Assembly (NCBI RefSeq): GCF_963667135.1
Contig: NZ_OY762974.1
Span: 496,001-560,000, forward strand
Source of the DNA: an uncultured Macellibacteroides sp.
GTDB taxonomy: Bacteria > Bacteroidota > Bacteroidia > Bacteroidales > Tannerellaceae
Length of the DNA: 64,000 nucleotides
Direction of reading: 5' to 3'
In this document: piece by piece, positions 10,196 to 21,350 of the stretch
Layout of the letters: each line of letters opens with the position of its first letter
Numbering within the stretch: position 1 is the first letter of the stretch
The notes under the pieces: model-generated
Told to the model about the DNA's origin: nothing
What the model saw: only the letters and a program-made list of their open reading frames with translations
Databases searched by the model: none
Translations under genes and position numbers: made by a program

Positions 10196-11239
10196 TTAAC
10201 CTTTTACCCTGGCTTGTCCTATATAAACAGCAGAAAGCAAAGTAAAAATATACGCCTGAATGCATGAAACTAAAAGTTCTACAAGATTCATAAATACTGT
10301 AAAGACGACAGATACTAATGTCATAGTAGCATTTACAGCAATCCCCATTGATACAGTAATAAAAACCAAACTTATAAAACCCAGCACAATTGTATGTCCG
10401 GCCATTACATTTGCAAAAAGTCGAATCATCAGTGAGAAAGGTTTTGTAAATACCTCAAACACATTAACAAAAGGCATTAGTGGAATCGGCACTTTCAAGA
10501 ATAAGGGAGTATCTGGCCAGACTATTTCCTTCCAATAAAACTTTGTTCCTGAAAATGTTACAATCAAAAACGTGCACAAAGCCAATACAAAAGGAATAAC
10601 AATATTACCCGTCACATTTGCTCCTCCTGGGAAAATTGGAATGAGGCCCATCAAGTTATTGACAAGGATAAAAAAGAAAACAGTTAAAAGATATGGAGCG
10701 TAATGCTTGTATCCAGATCCAATATTCTCTTTAATTACTCCATCATTAACACCCAAAATCAACATTTCCATCATTCCGACAAAACCTCCTGGAACTTCAA
10801 GTGGTCTTTTCCTATACCATCTGGCAACTTTCAAAATAATAAAAGCCAAAAGGAAACAAGAAATCAAAAGAGCTAATACCGTCTTTGTAATTGAAATATC
10901 AAAAGGACGAATTTCCTGTCCTGTTTTATTCTTTTCTACAACTTTCCCTTCATTGACTCCACTTACAGCTTTGTAAAATCCTTTGTATACCACTCCTCCT
11001 CTTAATTTGGAAGAAAGGAACACATTTAATCCTTTTTCCTGACTGAATACAATGACAGGAAGAGGTAAAGATATTTCAGTATCATTCCACTTCGTGATGT
11101 GCCATTCATATGAGTCCTTAATATGAGAGAACACCATTTCACCAACTTTCACATCGGAAGCAGATATCTGAGAGATTCCTATAAAAAACAGAACCAACAC
11201 AAATGCAATTTTTCTAAAAAAAAGAACTATTTGTTTCAT
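10196..11239 (-). CDS. atpB: ATP synthase F0 a subunit
   Basis: This 347-residue subunit a forms the proton half-channels against the c-ring. An N-terminal signal-like helix (about 1-27) is followed by a soluble segment of about 100 residues, an extension common in Bacteroidetes AtpB. The membrane domain comes next, with the essential arginine in SLMIRLFANVMAGH and the final helix FTLLSAVYIGQA. The start overlaps the preceding small membrane gene by 4 bases. Confidence 0.96.
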   Translation of the reverse strand: MKQIVLFFRKIAFVLVLFFIGISQISASDVKVGEMVFSHIKDSYEWHITKWNDTEISLPLPVIVFSQEKGLNVFLSSKLRGGVVYKGFYKAVSGVNEGKVVEKNKTGQEIRPFDISITKTVLALLISCFLLAFIILKVARWYRKRPLEVPGGFVGMMEMLILGVNDGVIKENIGSGYKHYAPYLLTVFFFILVNNLMGLIPIFPGGANVTGNIVIPFVLALCTFLIVTFSGTKFYWKEIVWPDTPLFLKVPIPLMPFVNVFEVFTKPFSLMIRLFANVMAGHTIVLGFISLVFITVSMGIAVNATMTLVSVVFTVFMNLVELLVSCIQAYIFTLLSAVYIGQARVKG

Positions 11240-11643
11240 TTCTTTTTCATTCTTCTTTTTTCATACAGATAAAACATATATGTCTCAAAAATAAGATAGA
11301 TAAAATAAAAGAGCATCAATGTAAGTCCAAAATTTTTAATTTGTTCACCAATAAATTCAAGATACATCCACAATAATATCATGGTTATGAGGAACTTAAA
11401 AACTCGCGTAATCATATAAGCAGAAATAACAGAATCTGGATTTTTCCTGTCTGCTTTTTCAAGTACAACCAACATAATTATTTCTATTAAATAATAATAA
11501 ATAGGAATAGATGGATACCATGAAAAATAGTGACTTGGCCATAGTGTATATAGTAATCCACCCAATGTTATTCCTATTGCTGAATAAACTCCTGTAATAA
11601 ACAAGAGCAATCTAAATCTTAACCTGTTATATTTCCCTATCAT
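11236..11643 (-). CDS. Small membrane protein of the atp operon (AtpI-like position)
   Basis: A protein of about 135 residues with four predicted membrane helices sits between atpC and atpB. Bacteroidetes atp operons regularly carry an uncharacterised gene here. By position it resembles AtpI, the assembly/Mg2+-related protein of other bacteria, but no AtpI signature is evident and function is not assigned. The reading frame could start at 11676, which would overlap atpC by 26 bases. The ATG at 11643 (MIGKYNRLRF) begins 7 bases after the atpC stop and is preferred. It overlaps atpB by 4 bases. Confidence 0.8.
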   Translation of the reverse strand: MIGKYNRLRFRLLLFITGVYSAIGITLGGLLYTLWPSHYFSWYPSIPIYYYLIEIIMLVVLEKADRKNPDSVISAYMITRVFKFLITMILLWMYLEFIGEQIKNFGLTLMLFYFIYLIFETYMFYLYEKRRMKKK

Positions 11644-11650
11644 ACTTAGA

Positions 11651-11887
11651 TTATATTTCGATACAAACAGAAACATTAGCCTGATTTACTTCTACAAAAC
11701 CACCATTAATGTTAAAATTCTTCGTCTCATTTTCAGTGTCAATCCGGATTTCTCCTTTTTTAAGTGCCGATATGAGGGGTGCGTGATTTGGTAAAATCAT
11801 AAATTCACCTGCTAAACCTGGAAATAATGCAGATTTAGCATCCCCTTCAAAAATTCTTCCGGAAGGTGATACAATTTCAACTCTCAT
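11651..11887 (-). CDS. atpC: ATP synthase F1 epsilon subunit (short form)
   Basis: This 78-residue protein matches the N-terminal beta-sandwich of epsilon: VEIVSPSGRIFEGDAKSALFPGLAGEFMILPNHAPLISAL is nearly consensus. It lacks the C-terminal helical hairpin that inhibits ATP hydrolysis in many bacteria, so the full-length form (about 135 residues) is not present. This short form is usual in Bacteroidetes. It follows atpD by 2 bases. Confidence 0.95.
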   Translation of the reverse strand: MRVEIVSPSGRIFEGDAKSALFPGLAGEFMILPNHAPLISALKKGEIRIDTENETKNFNINGGFVEVNQANVSVCIEI

Positions 11888-11889
11888 AA

Positions 11890-13416
<1,527 letters not shown>

Positions 13417-13513
13417 CTATACATTAATTATTACATCTACCGGTCGGGAGAGGTTACACGGCGTTAACTGGTAATCGGGGCTGGCCGGGGAGAAATTATA
13501 CTATTTTACCCTG

Positions 13514-13521
13514 CAAAGGTA
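13514..13521 (-). promoter_or_regulatory. -7 element for the ATP synthase operon
   Basis: The minus strand reads TACCTTTG, an exact TAnnTTTG box, followed by CAGGG. Transcription would start near 13507, leaving a leader of roughly 95 bases that contains a GC-rich stretch (13440-13490) unlike its AT-rich surroundings. No TTTG box is present at the expected -33 position. Confidence 0.5.
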
Positions 13522-13650
13522 CAAAAACAAGCAATATCATCTACGGCTCATTTTACTTCAATAATGGTCAAAATAGAATATTCCATTATACATACAACAA
13601 TCTTTAACTGATTTTGATTTACCAATCTCACTAAAAAACAACTATTTTAT

Positions 13651-14922
13651 TCAATATCGTCCAGTCACCTGTAAATACTTACTCCGTTTGATTTGATAAT
13701 CAGAATTTGATTCTGTATACTGATCACAACTTTGCTGCAGAAGTGATTCCGCATCCAACAAATCAGTAAGGCTTACAGTGCCTGCCTTGAAATAATCCTG
13801 ATTAAGGCGTAAATTCTCGGTAGCCTCCGACACAGACTCATTTGCCAATAAAACCTGTTTATAAGATTCTTCCAGATCATTCCATGTTTTTTGCATCTGC
13901 AATAAAAGTTGTTCGCTTGAGTTTTGTTGGTTGTTAATTGCTATCTGCTTGTTTATTTTCTGTTTGCGTATAGCATGAGAACCTCCCCACCAGTCCGATA
14001 TTGGAATAGACACTGTAGCAAAAACAACCCCAAAGTCAGTATTCACATCTGTAAGATTATGATACATATAGCCTGCCCCAACTGCTACTCTTGGCATATA
14101 TTCACCTTTTTTTATACGTAATTGAAGTACACTTGCTTCAACATTTTTATCAAGTAACTTCGACTCTGTTCGTTCACTAAGAACGGCTGCATGATTAACA
14201 TGAATCTTTTCAGGAGTTTCAATTCCAATCGAATCTATTTGAATAGCAAAACCGTCCGAATCAAGACCTATATGCTGACAAAGAGTCTTTACACTTATAT
14301 CTAGTCCGTTTTCAACCTGCAGACGCTTGCTTGCAAGCTCATTCTGTTTAAGCTTTACTTTCAATAAGTCATTTAAAGTTGTTATACCTGCCTGATACGA
14401 GGCATCCACATCTTTTCTTATACTTTGAAGCAAGGTTTCCATATAACCTATGGTTTTGATTTTTTCCTGAAGAGAAACAATCTGCCAGTAATATTGCTCC
14501 GTTAGAAGCAAGGATTCTTCTTCAGATAACTTAGCCTGGTATTTGCTGGCTTCCAGTCCAACCTTTGCCAGTTTGTTTCCATTCAATATATTACCGCCTG
14601 CAAAAACAGGCTGAGTGGCAGTAACTCCACCCAGCACACCGTTTTTCATCAAAGACAGCGTATTTCCCATCATATCCATCTTCATTGTTCCTGTACTTGC
14701 ATTCATTGCTGAACCTGTTGCACTTACAGACGGAAAGTATTTAGTAAATGCCTCTTTCTTCGTTTGCTCAGCTTCCTTAATTTGCAACCGGCTATTTACA
14801 ATTTCATTATTGTTATTTCGCGTAAACTCTTTACATTGCTCAAGAGTATACCTAGTCTGTGCTCCTCCGAACACTGTTATTGAAAGATAAAAACAACAGA
14901 AATATATTTTTTTATTTCCCAT
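13651..14922 (-). CDS. TolC-family outer-membrane efflux protein
   Basis: This 423-residue protein has an N-terminal signal peptide (about 1-21) and two long alpha-helical, coiled-coil repeats typical of the outer-membrane efflux family. It opens YTLEQCKEFTRNNN, and YQAGITTLNDLLKVKLKQNELA and FKAGTVSLTDLLDAESLLQQS are the paired helical repeats. It forms the exit duct for the RND pump encoded just upstream (2-base gap). It is the last gene of the three-gene efflux operon. Confidence 0.93.
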   Translation of the reverse strand: MGNKKIYFCCFYLSITVFGGAQTRYTLEQCKEFTRNNNNEIVNSRLQIKEAEQTKKEAFTKYFPSVSATGSAMNASTGTMKMDMMGNTLSLMKNGVLGGVTATQPVFAGGNILNGNKLAKVGLEASKYQAKLSEEESLLLTEQYYWQIVSLQEKIKTIGYMETLLQSIRKDVDASYQAGITTLNDLLKVKLKQNELASKRLQVENGLDISVKTLCQHIGLDSDGFAIQIDSIGIETPEKIHVNHAAVLSERTESKLLDKNVEASVLQLRIKKGEYMPRVAVGAGYMYHNLTDVNTDFGVVFATVSIPISDWWGGSHAIRKQKINKQIAINNQQNSSEQLLLQMQKTWNDLEESYKQVLLANESVSEATENLRLNQDYFKAGTVSLTDLLDAESLLQQSCDQYTESNSDYQIKRSKYLQVTGRY

Positions 14923-14924
14923 AA

Positions 14925-17900
14925 TTATTCAAAATTAGTTGACTTAACTCTATCGCATTTCTTAAATATCATCCAATAAGATACAGGCAAAACAGTTACT
15001 ATAAATACCATGGTTATCAATGTTCCGAAAAATATCACAGATCCCATGGGTTCCCACAGCGGACTTTTTGAAATTATCATGGGAACTACCCCCATGGAAG
15101 CCGCAGCAGATGTAAGAAATATTGGACGCATCCTTCGTTTCCCTGAAAGAAACGCAGCATCAAATGCAGTATGACCTTGTTTAATACGTAACTCTTCTGC
15201 ATAGTCGAACATAATGATTCCATTTCGTACAACAATACCCATCAGACTTACAATTCCAAGTATAGCAGTTACACTAAAATCGAGACCCATAATCGCTATT
15301 CCTAATGAAGCACCAAGCGTACAAAGAAGAATGGATGCCATTGTTAGCAATGATAGATTTATCTTTTTATAGTGAAATACCAAAATAAGGAAGATAATAA
15401 ACACGGCAATCGCAAGCCCGCCGGTTATCTGAGGTAATTGTTCAGCATCCGATTCCAGATCGCCTCCATAGCTGAGGGTTACACCTGCTGGGAGATTAAT
15501 CTGTTCCATTTTCTTCTGAACTACAGAAGTTATTGATGTAACATTCACCCCTCTTTTTACATCCGAATAAACAGATAGTGACCTGATTCCATTACGACGA
15601 ACAATTTGACCATCTGTCCAATCCGGTTCAATTGTTGCTATCTGACGCAGAGGAACAGAAATTCCGGGAATGATAGACGATATATATTCGTTTTCAATAT
15701 CCTTAATTTGCTCATCCTTACCGTAGCGTTCCTGTTTCAAGATCACCTGCATAGGATAATCCTTGTCCCAAAAGGTGGTTAATGGCAATCCATCTCCATA
15801 AGCAGCTGCCAGGTTTACAGAAACCAAAGACTTACTAATTCCAAGACGGTTTGCTTCATCGTTATTCATTTTCACATAGGTTCCCGGAAACTGATCTTCA
15901 AAATTAGTCCGGACAAATTTAAGTTTATCCATGCTACGCAATACACGCATGATTGTGTCGGCAGACTGCTTTAGTTTACCAAGATCATTTCCGCTCAGGC
16001 GAATTTCGACCGGAGCTTTTGATTCGGAATAATCCAGCTGCTTAAATCGTATAGTCGCATTTGGAAAATAGCTTATGTATTTGTCAGAATAATCTTCCAA
16101 CATTCCGACAGTTGCTTTACTCGAAATTGTGTTTACAATAAACTGAGCATAATTTTCTCCTGGCATTTGCGGAGCATAGGCCGTATGGAAGCGGGGCGAA
16201 CTACTCCCCACAAATGAAGTTACAGATTTAACTCTGTTATCTTTACGTAAAATAGCTTCCAGACTATCAGCCACAATTGCAGTATTCTTTATAGAATTAC
16301 CTTTCGGCAAATAAATCTCAACTGCAAACTGGTCACGTTCAGCAACAGGCATTAAGCGCTGAGGCAATAGGGAGAAAATAAAAATTCCGATAAAAACAGA
16401 TACGCCCCCTAATGCAATGGTCGTTTTAGGATAAATAAATGTTTTCTCCAGAATCACTTCGTAACCTTTCTGCATAAGCATCAGAAGATTTTTCTTTTCC
16501 TTGCCCTCCTTTGTCCGCTTACTATGCAAACCTTTTTTTATGAAATAGTATTGCATAAACGGAACTAGCATAACTGCGACAAGCAAAGAAACACCAAGTG
16601 TAATAGTTATTGTCCACGGAAAAGCCTGCAAAAAATCATTGAGCATCCCCTTCATCGTAATAAGGAAAGGGAAAAAAGTAACACTTATCGCTAACGTTGC
16701 CGAAAGTATTGATTTAAAAAATTCCTTAGCACTCGCCGCTGATGCATGCCAGCGCGACATTCCCTGATCCAGCTTCTCAAGATAGCTGTCAACGATTACA
16801 ATCGAATTGTCCACAATCATTCCAAGCACCACTATCAAAGCCGCTAATGTTACCGTATTGAGTTCTATACCTGCAGCGAACAAAATTCCGAGAGAAATAA
16901 AAATAGTAATTGGAATGGTCGACGAAGCTACCAGTGCAACACGTAACGGAAGTAAAGCTACAACCACAAGAATCACTGTAATGATTGCCATCAGGAGCTC
17001 TTTCAAAAAAGTAACAACCGAATCATCAACTACTTTAGGTTGATCTGCAATTCTGTATACAGTTACACTCCGGGGGAGTTCCTTCTGAAATTCCTCAAGT
17101 ACTTTTTCCACATCTCTTCCATATTGAACAATATTGTTCCCCTTCTGCATTTCCATGGAAAGCAAAATACATTTTTTGCCGTTACTCTTAATATAGCTGT
17201 CCGGTTCAGGGTATTCCCTAACAATACGCGCAATATCTTTCAGCCGTATAACATGCCCGATGGGATCAGAATAGACTATCTGTTCTCCAATTTCTTTCTC
17301 ATTCTGGTAAGTATCTGAAATATGAATGGGAGAACGATAAGAATCATTCTCAACAGCACCACTCATTGTGGTAAACCCTTGTGTAAAAAGAGTTGCGTAC
17401 AATGATGGCAGACTAATTCCATAGGTGGCCAGTTTTTCTTTTTCAAGATAGATGCTAATCTGTTCTTTCTGCAAACCATAGCGCCTTAAATTAGAAACCG
17501 ACTCCACCCTTCGAAGCCTGTTTTCAAGCTCCTCAAGGTAATCTTCCAACTCGCGGTATGTTTTATCTTCCGACTCAAGCGTAATCAACAATGCCGAAGT
17601 ATCTCCAAAATCATCGTTGGCTACTAAAGCAACCACTCCCGATGGCAATTCAGATTTAAATGCAGTAAGACCATGCTTAAACTTTGACCAGAACTCGTCC
17701 TTATTTTTAATGTTATCATTCAATTCCACATGAACAATTACCATCCCGTCCTTACTCTCAGTAAAGGTTTTCTTCTTTTTTATCTCTTTGAAACTAAATA
17801 TGTATTCCTCCAGTGGTTTTGCCAGTTGTTCCTCAATTTCGGAAGCTGGAGCTCCCGGATAAACCCCAATAACCAGACCTTGTCTTATAGTGAACGATGG

Positions 17901-18026
17901 AAATTCTTGCTTGGACATTTTATCAAGGGCAAAAACTCCAAATAATACCAACATGGCCACAAACATAATTACAATCTGTCGATGCCTCATTGCCAGTTCG
18001 ATAACACTTATTCTTTTTCTGCTCAT
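14925..18026 (-). CDS. RND-family efflux transporter (inner-membrane pump)
   Basis: This 1033-residue protein has the RND layout: an N-terminal helix, two large periplasmic loops and twelve membrane helices. Family marks include IAMRHRQIVIMF-like helix 1, GMIVDNSIVIVDSYLEKLDQG in helix 4 (proton-relay aspartates), and GIVVRNGIIMFDYAEELR in the second half. It uses the proton gradient to expel drugs, lipids or bile-type compounds with the adaptor and TolC partner. It overlaps the adaptor gene by 4 bases. The sequence lacks the metal-relay methionine cluster expected of CusA pumps as far as can be seen; the substrate is unknown. Confidence 0.95.
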   Translation of the reverse strand: MSRKRISVIELAMRHRQIVIMFVAMLVLFGVFALDKMSKQEFPSFTIRQGLVIGVYPGAPASEIEEQLAKPLEEYIFSFKEIKKKKTFTESKDGMVIVHVELNDNIKNKDEFWSKFKHGLTAFKSELPSGVVALVANDDFGDTSALLITLESEDKTYRELEDYLEELENRLRRVESVSNLRRYGLQKEQISIYLEKEKLATYGISLPSLYATLFTQGFTTMSGAVENDSYRSPIHISDTYQNEKEIGEQIVYSDPIGHVIRLKDIARIVREYPEPDSYIKSNGKKCILLSMEMQKGNNIVQYGRDVEKVLEEFQKELPRSVTVYRIADQPKVVDDSVVTFLKELLMAIITVILVVVALLPLRVALVASSTIPITIFISLGILFAAGIELNTVTLAALIVVLGMIVDNSIVIVDSYLEKLDQGMSRWHASAASAKEFFKSILSATLAISVTFFPFLITMKGMLNDFLQAFPWTITITLGVSLLVAVMLVPFMQYYFIKKGLHSKRTKEGKEKKNLLMLMQKGYEVILEKTFIYPKTTIALGGVSVFIGIFIFSLLPQRLMPVAERDQFAVEIYLPKGNSIKNTAIVADSLEAILRKDNRVKSVTSFVGSSSPRFHTAYAPQMPGENYAQFIVNTISSKATVGMLEDYSDKYISYFPNATIRFKQLDYSESKAPVEIRLSGNDLGKLKQSADTIMRVLRSMDKLKFVRTNFEDQFPGTYVKMNNDEANRLGISKSLVSVNLAAAYGDGLPLTTFWDKDYPMQVILKQERYGKDEQIKDIENEYISSIIPGISVPLRQIATIEPDWTDGQIVRRNGIRSLSVYSDVKRGVNVTSITSVVQKKMEQINLPAGVTLSYGGDLESDAEQLPQITGGLAIAVFIIFLILVFHYKKINLSLLTMASILLCTLGASLGIAIMGLDFSVTAILGIVSLMGIVVRNGIIMFDYAEELRIKQGHTAFDAAFLSGKRRMRPIFLTSAAASMGVVPMIISKSPLWEPMGSVIFFGTLITMVFIVTVLPVSYWMIFKKCDRVKSTNFE

Positions 18027-19051
18027 TTTATCTCAATTTTCATTCCCTCACTAATCTTTTGCATCCCTTCAACTATTATTTTGCCGCCCTCTGCAAATTG
18101 CCCCGACACAACGACCCCATCGTTTGTCATCTCCCCGGTTTCAACATAACAACGAGCAGCCATTCCTTTACTGGCAACCCAGACAAACCTTCTCCCTGTA
18201 TGTTCTATCTGAATTGCACTGTTTGGAACGAGAATACCATTCAGTCTATTAGCTGGAGTCAACAGAACATTACACACCATTCCAGGCATAAGTTTTGATT
18301 GAGGATTGGGTAAGTTTATTTTCACATCATATGCATGAGATAATGGATTGGCTTGGATTCCTTTTTCTGTAATCTTTCCGGCAAACTCTTGGTTTTCAAG
18401 TGCAGATACGCGAATACGGACTGGTTGACCAATCATTATGCTTGAGATTTCATTCTCCGGAACAGATATCTTTATATCTACTGCTTCAATTTTTGAAAGC
18501 TTGAAAACCTGTACACCTGGCAACACATTAATTCCTATGTCGGCCGATCGTTGTGCTATAACTCCACTAAAAGGTGCATACAGGGTGCAGTCTTTCAGAT
18601 TCTTCCCGGCAATCTGCTCCATGGACTTAGCTTGCTCTAACTGAGTTTGGACTTCCACGTATTTTATTTCCGGCAGACTTCCTTTCTCATGCAAAGATGT
18701 CAAACGGTTAAAAGCATCCTGTGCCTGAACACTGGAGGCTTTAGCCGCATTATATGTATTTTGCATAACTTTTTCATCTAGCTTTGCCAGTATCTGCCCT
18801 TTCTTAACCGGATCCCCTTCAGAAACAAACACTTGTTCTACATTACCACTAATACTAAAGCTAAGTGATGAAGCAAAGGACTCCTCAACAGTACCAATAA
18901 AATCATGATGTGATAATGCTTCCGCAGATTCAATCTCCATCACTTTTACAGGAACTGCACTATCGGAAGAAGGTTCCTCTTTAGTTCCATTGCAACCAAC
19001 TAACAATATAGAGAGGAAGAGACTTCCCCCACATTTAAAAAATAGTTTCAT
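18023..19051 (-). CDS. RND periplasmic adaptor lipoprotein
   Basis: This 342-residue membrane-fusion protein bridges the pump and TolC. The signal peptide ends in LLVGC with lipid-anchor Cys20, so the mature protein is membrane-tethered. A biotinyl-lipoyl half is seen at VEQVFVSEGDPVKKGQILAKLDEK, followed by a helical hairpin (LTSLHEKGSLPEIKYVEVQTQLEQA), the second lipoyl half and a beta-barrel domain. The frame extends upstream to 19075, but that codon is TTG and the lipoprotein signal begins cleanly at the ATG at 19051. It is first in the efflux operon. Confidence 0.93.
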   Translation of the reverse strand: MKLFFKCGGSLFLSILLVGCNGTKEEPSSDSAVPVKVMEIESAEALSHHDFIGTVEESFASSLSFSISGNVEQVFVSEGDPVKKGQILAKLDEKVMQNTYNAAKASSVQAQDAFNRLTSLHEKGSLPEIKYVEVQTQLEQAKSMEQIAGKNLKDCTLYAPFSGVIAQRSADIGINVLPGVQVFKLSKIEAVDIKISVPENEISSIMIGQPVRIRVSALENQEFAGKITEKGIQANPLSHAYDVKINLPNPQSKLMPGMVCNVLLTPANRLNGILVPNSAIQIEHTGRRFVWVASKGMAARCYVETGEMTNDGVVVSGQFAEGGKIIVEGMQKISEGMKIEIK

Positions 19052-19076
19052 TTTATTCTTGTTTAGCAATTTCAAA

Positions 19077-19095
19077 CATCATAAATTTCATGATG
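19077..19095. promoter_or_regulatory. Inverted repeat in the efflux/AraC divergent promoter region
   Basis: CATCAT and ATGATG flank a 7-base AT spacer just upstream of the adaptor start. A palindrome at this position could be an operator for the efflux operon. It is short and its role is an inference only. Confidence 0.25.
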
Positions 19096-19243
19096 CAAAA
19101 TTGAGAATAAAGAATAGGCAACCAAAGGTTATTTTATCCTGCAAATTGGTCAATTATTCCACAAACCATACACAAACAGCCTAAATTATATCCTTTTACA
19201 ATATTATGTTAGTCAAAAACAGAACAGAGGCAATTTTTCATTG

Positions 19244-19251
19244 TACATTTG
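19244..19251 (+). promoter_or_regulatory. -7 element for the AraC regulator; sets its start
   Basis: TACATTTG is an exact TAnnTTTG box. It overlaps the only upstream alternative start (TTG at 19249), so a transcript beginning near 19258 can only be translated from the ATG at 19282. This gives a leader of about 24 bases. Confidence 0.55.
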
Positions 19252-19281
19252 CATTCACTAATTATCAAAAGCTCACAAAAC

Positions 19282-20163
19282 ATGAAACTGACGGCTCCAA
19301 AGGGGATTTCTTTTGATGAAATAAAACAGCTACTCGAATCAGACTTCATTTATGATGATATAATCATCTCTGATAAATTCCCGGCGCAAACACCTTTTGA
19401 TTTGTTTCCAACCAGAATTGAAGGCGTTATGTTTGCTTTTTGCATGCAGGGAAGTGTTTCAATCCATATTGGACATGAAGAATATAAAGTTAACAAAAAC
19501 GACTGTTTGATCATTTTCCCAGAGCAGATTGTCTTAGCAGACCAAATTAGCGAAGATTTTAAAGGACTGATGTTTATTTTTTCTCTTACCTACCTAAATC
19601 AGTTAAGGATAGATATTCAACGCCTAATGCCTCTGGTTGTTTCTGTAAAAAACGATCCTGTTTGTCAATTAAATGAAAATGAAGGGATAGCGCTCGTTGA
19701 ATACTTTGCGATGCTAAAGAAAAAAATAAACCTGACAAATCACCCTGATCAACTTAAGATCATTCAGAATATACTTGAGGCCCTATTTCTGGAAATTGGG
19801 TACATTTACTATAAAAACCGGGAGGAAGGGAAAAAACTTTCAAGTCGGAAGGAAACAATTTTCAATCAGTTCATGCATGAATTAACAACTCACTATAAAG
19901 AAGAACGAAGCGTTTCATTCTACGCAGACAAACTATGTATATCATCTAAGTATCTTTCCTCTCTTGTTAAGGAGGTAAGCGACAAGACTCCGGTAGAATT
20001 GATAACTCAATGTGTGATATTCGAAAGTAAAACCCTTCTGAAAAGTACAAACATGAGTATCCTGCAGATATCCGACCTGCTAAACTTTCCCAATCAGTCT
20101 TTTTTTGGAAAATACTTCAAGCGGTATTGCGGAATGTCTCCACTTCAATATAAACAGAGTTAA
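19282..20163 (+). CDS. AraC-family transcriptional regulator
   Basis: This 293-residue protein has an N-terminal cupin-like half (about 40-160, with VSIHIGHEEYKVNKNDCLIIFPEQI) and a C-terminal double helix-turn-helix (about 190-290, with SVSFYADKLCISSKYLSSLVKEV and ILQISDLLNFPNQSFFGKYFKRYCGMSP). It is divergent from the RND efflux operon, and divergent AraC genes commonly control the neighbour, so control of efflux is inferred. The start at ATG 19282 is chosen because the longer frame uses TTG inside a promoter box. Confidence 0.88.
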   Translation: MKLTAPKGISFDEIKQLLESDFIYDDIIISDKFPAQTPFDLFPTRIEGVMFAFCMQGSVSIHIGHEEYKVNKNDCLIIFPEQIVLADQISEDFKGLMFIFSLTYLNQLRIDIQRLMPLVVSVKNDPVCQLNENEGIALVEYFAMLKKKINLTNHPDQLKIIQNILEALFLEIGYIYYKNREEGKKLSSRKETIFNQFMHELTTHYKEERSVSFYADKLCISSKYLSSLVKEVSDKTPVELITQCVIFESKTLLKSTNMSILQISDLLNFPNQSFFGKYFKRYCGMSPLQYKQS

Positions 20164-20194
20164 AAAAATATGATTAATTCAGAATGTATTGATA

Positions 20195-20342
20195 TATTTT
20201 AACTAAGCAATAAATACCAACATTAATTATTATTCGTTACTTTGTTTAACTACTAGTTGATTTGATAAAACTGGAACGATAAATAGTTTATTCAAATCGA
20301 AAAGTTATTTGTCAGGTAATTCCACTAGCTATTTTAACTAAG
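20195..20342. repeat. 13-base direct repeat in the 20.2-20.3 kb intergenic region
   Basis: TATTTTAACTAAG occurs at 20195-20207 and again, unchanged, at 20330-20342, just before the start of the next gene. Two exact copies 135 bases apart in a 200-base intergenic region could be paired regulator sites. The sequence is AT-rich, so chance is possible. Confidence 0.35.
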
Positions 20343-20366
20343 TATATGTATTAAATATTCCATCTC

Positions 20367-21347
20367 ATGAAAAACAGCGTTTCTGACCTCTTTTTGATGG
20401 CCTCATATGGAATCAAAGCTCCATCAGGTCATAATACCCAGCCCTGGAAAATCAGGATTGATAATAATACGTTTGAAGTACATCCTGATTTTAGTTTTTC
20501 ACTTCCTGTAGCCGATCAAAACAATAGGGAGTTATATGTAAGCGTGGGCTGTGCCATCGAGAATATTTGTCTGGCTGCCAACGAAAAAGGATTTGGCGAA
20601 CAGGTTATAATTCGTAAACACCCAGACGATTATACTTTTGCATGCATAGAAATAACAAAAGGAACCGCCAATCCAAGTTCCCTTTTTTCTCAAATAGCCA
20701 AAAGACAGACAAATCGTTCTGTTTATTTTGATCGGGTGATTCCGCAGAAAGATATAATCAGACTATCCAATATTAAACTGGAAGACGGTATAAAAAACCA
20801 TATCTACAGATACGATGAAAAAGAATTCGGTATACTGAGTGATTTCATTTTACAGGCAAATGAAGTTCAATTGTCTAATCCCCTATATAAGGAAGAACTT
20901 CTAGACTGGATACGTTTTACGAAAAAACAGGTAAATAATCACAAATGTGGATTATCATACAAAACTATTGGTGCTTCAGGCATCCCTTCTTTTCTCCGTA
21001 AAGCCGCTATCAAATCACAGCTTAAAGTATCTAAACAAAATAAAGCTGACAAGAAACGAATATCTTCATCCTCGCATTTGGTTTTATTTACTTGCGAGAA
21101 AAATACAGCCGAAGAATGGATTAAACTAGGCAGATCGCTTGAGAGATTCTTACTCAAGGCATGCAAAATAAAAATAGCCTGCGGCTTTTTAAACCAACCC
21201 TGCGAAGTTGAAGCTTTGGCTGAAACTGTAAAAGATAAGCTTGAGATAGAGGGAATGTATCCCGTTATTCTGGTAAGAATGGGATATTCCCGCTCCATGG
21301 CATTTTCGCCAAGGAGACAGGCAGAGTCCATTATAGGTATTATTTAG
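20367..21347 (+). CDS. Acg-like nitroreductase-fold protein
   Basis: This 326-residue cytosolic protein resembles the Acg family (mycobacterial Acg/Rv2032 type), in which a nitroreductase fold is duplicated. The opening APSGHNTQPWKIRIDNNTFEV is the typical flavin-phosphate-binding start, and the C-terminal half contains FSPRRQAESIIGI. Family members bind FMN, sometimes without measurable nitroreductase activity, and have been proposed to sequester flavin. It faces the nitroreductase at 21351 with 3 bases between their stops. The physiological role is unknown. Confidence 0.75.
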   Translation: MKNSVSDLFLMASYGIKAPSGHNTQPWKIRIDNNTFEVHPDFSFSLPVADQNNRELYVSVGCAIENICLAANEKGFGEQVIIRKHPDDYTFACIEITKGTANPSSLFSQIAKRQTNRSVYFDRVIPQKDIIRLSNIKLEDGIKNHIYRYDEKEFGILSDFILQANEVQLSNPLYKEELLDWIRFTKKQVNNHKCGLSYKTIGASGIPSFLRKAAIKSQLKVSKQNKADKKRISSSSHLVLFTCEKNTAEEWIKLGRSLERFLLKACKIKIACGFLNQPCEVEALAETVKDKLEIEGMYPVILVRMGYSRSMAFSPRRQAESIIGII

Positions 21348-21350
21348 TTA

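Noticed and set aside
13561-13589. Weak stem ATAATGG/CCATTAT after the efflux operon as terminator
   Set aside because: AT-rich 7-pair stem with a 15-base loop and no T-run; too weak to call.
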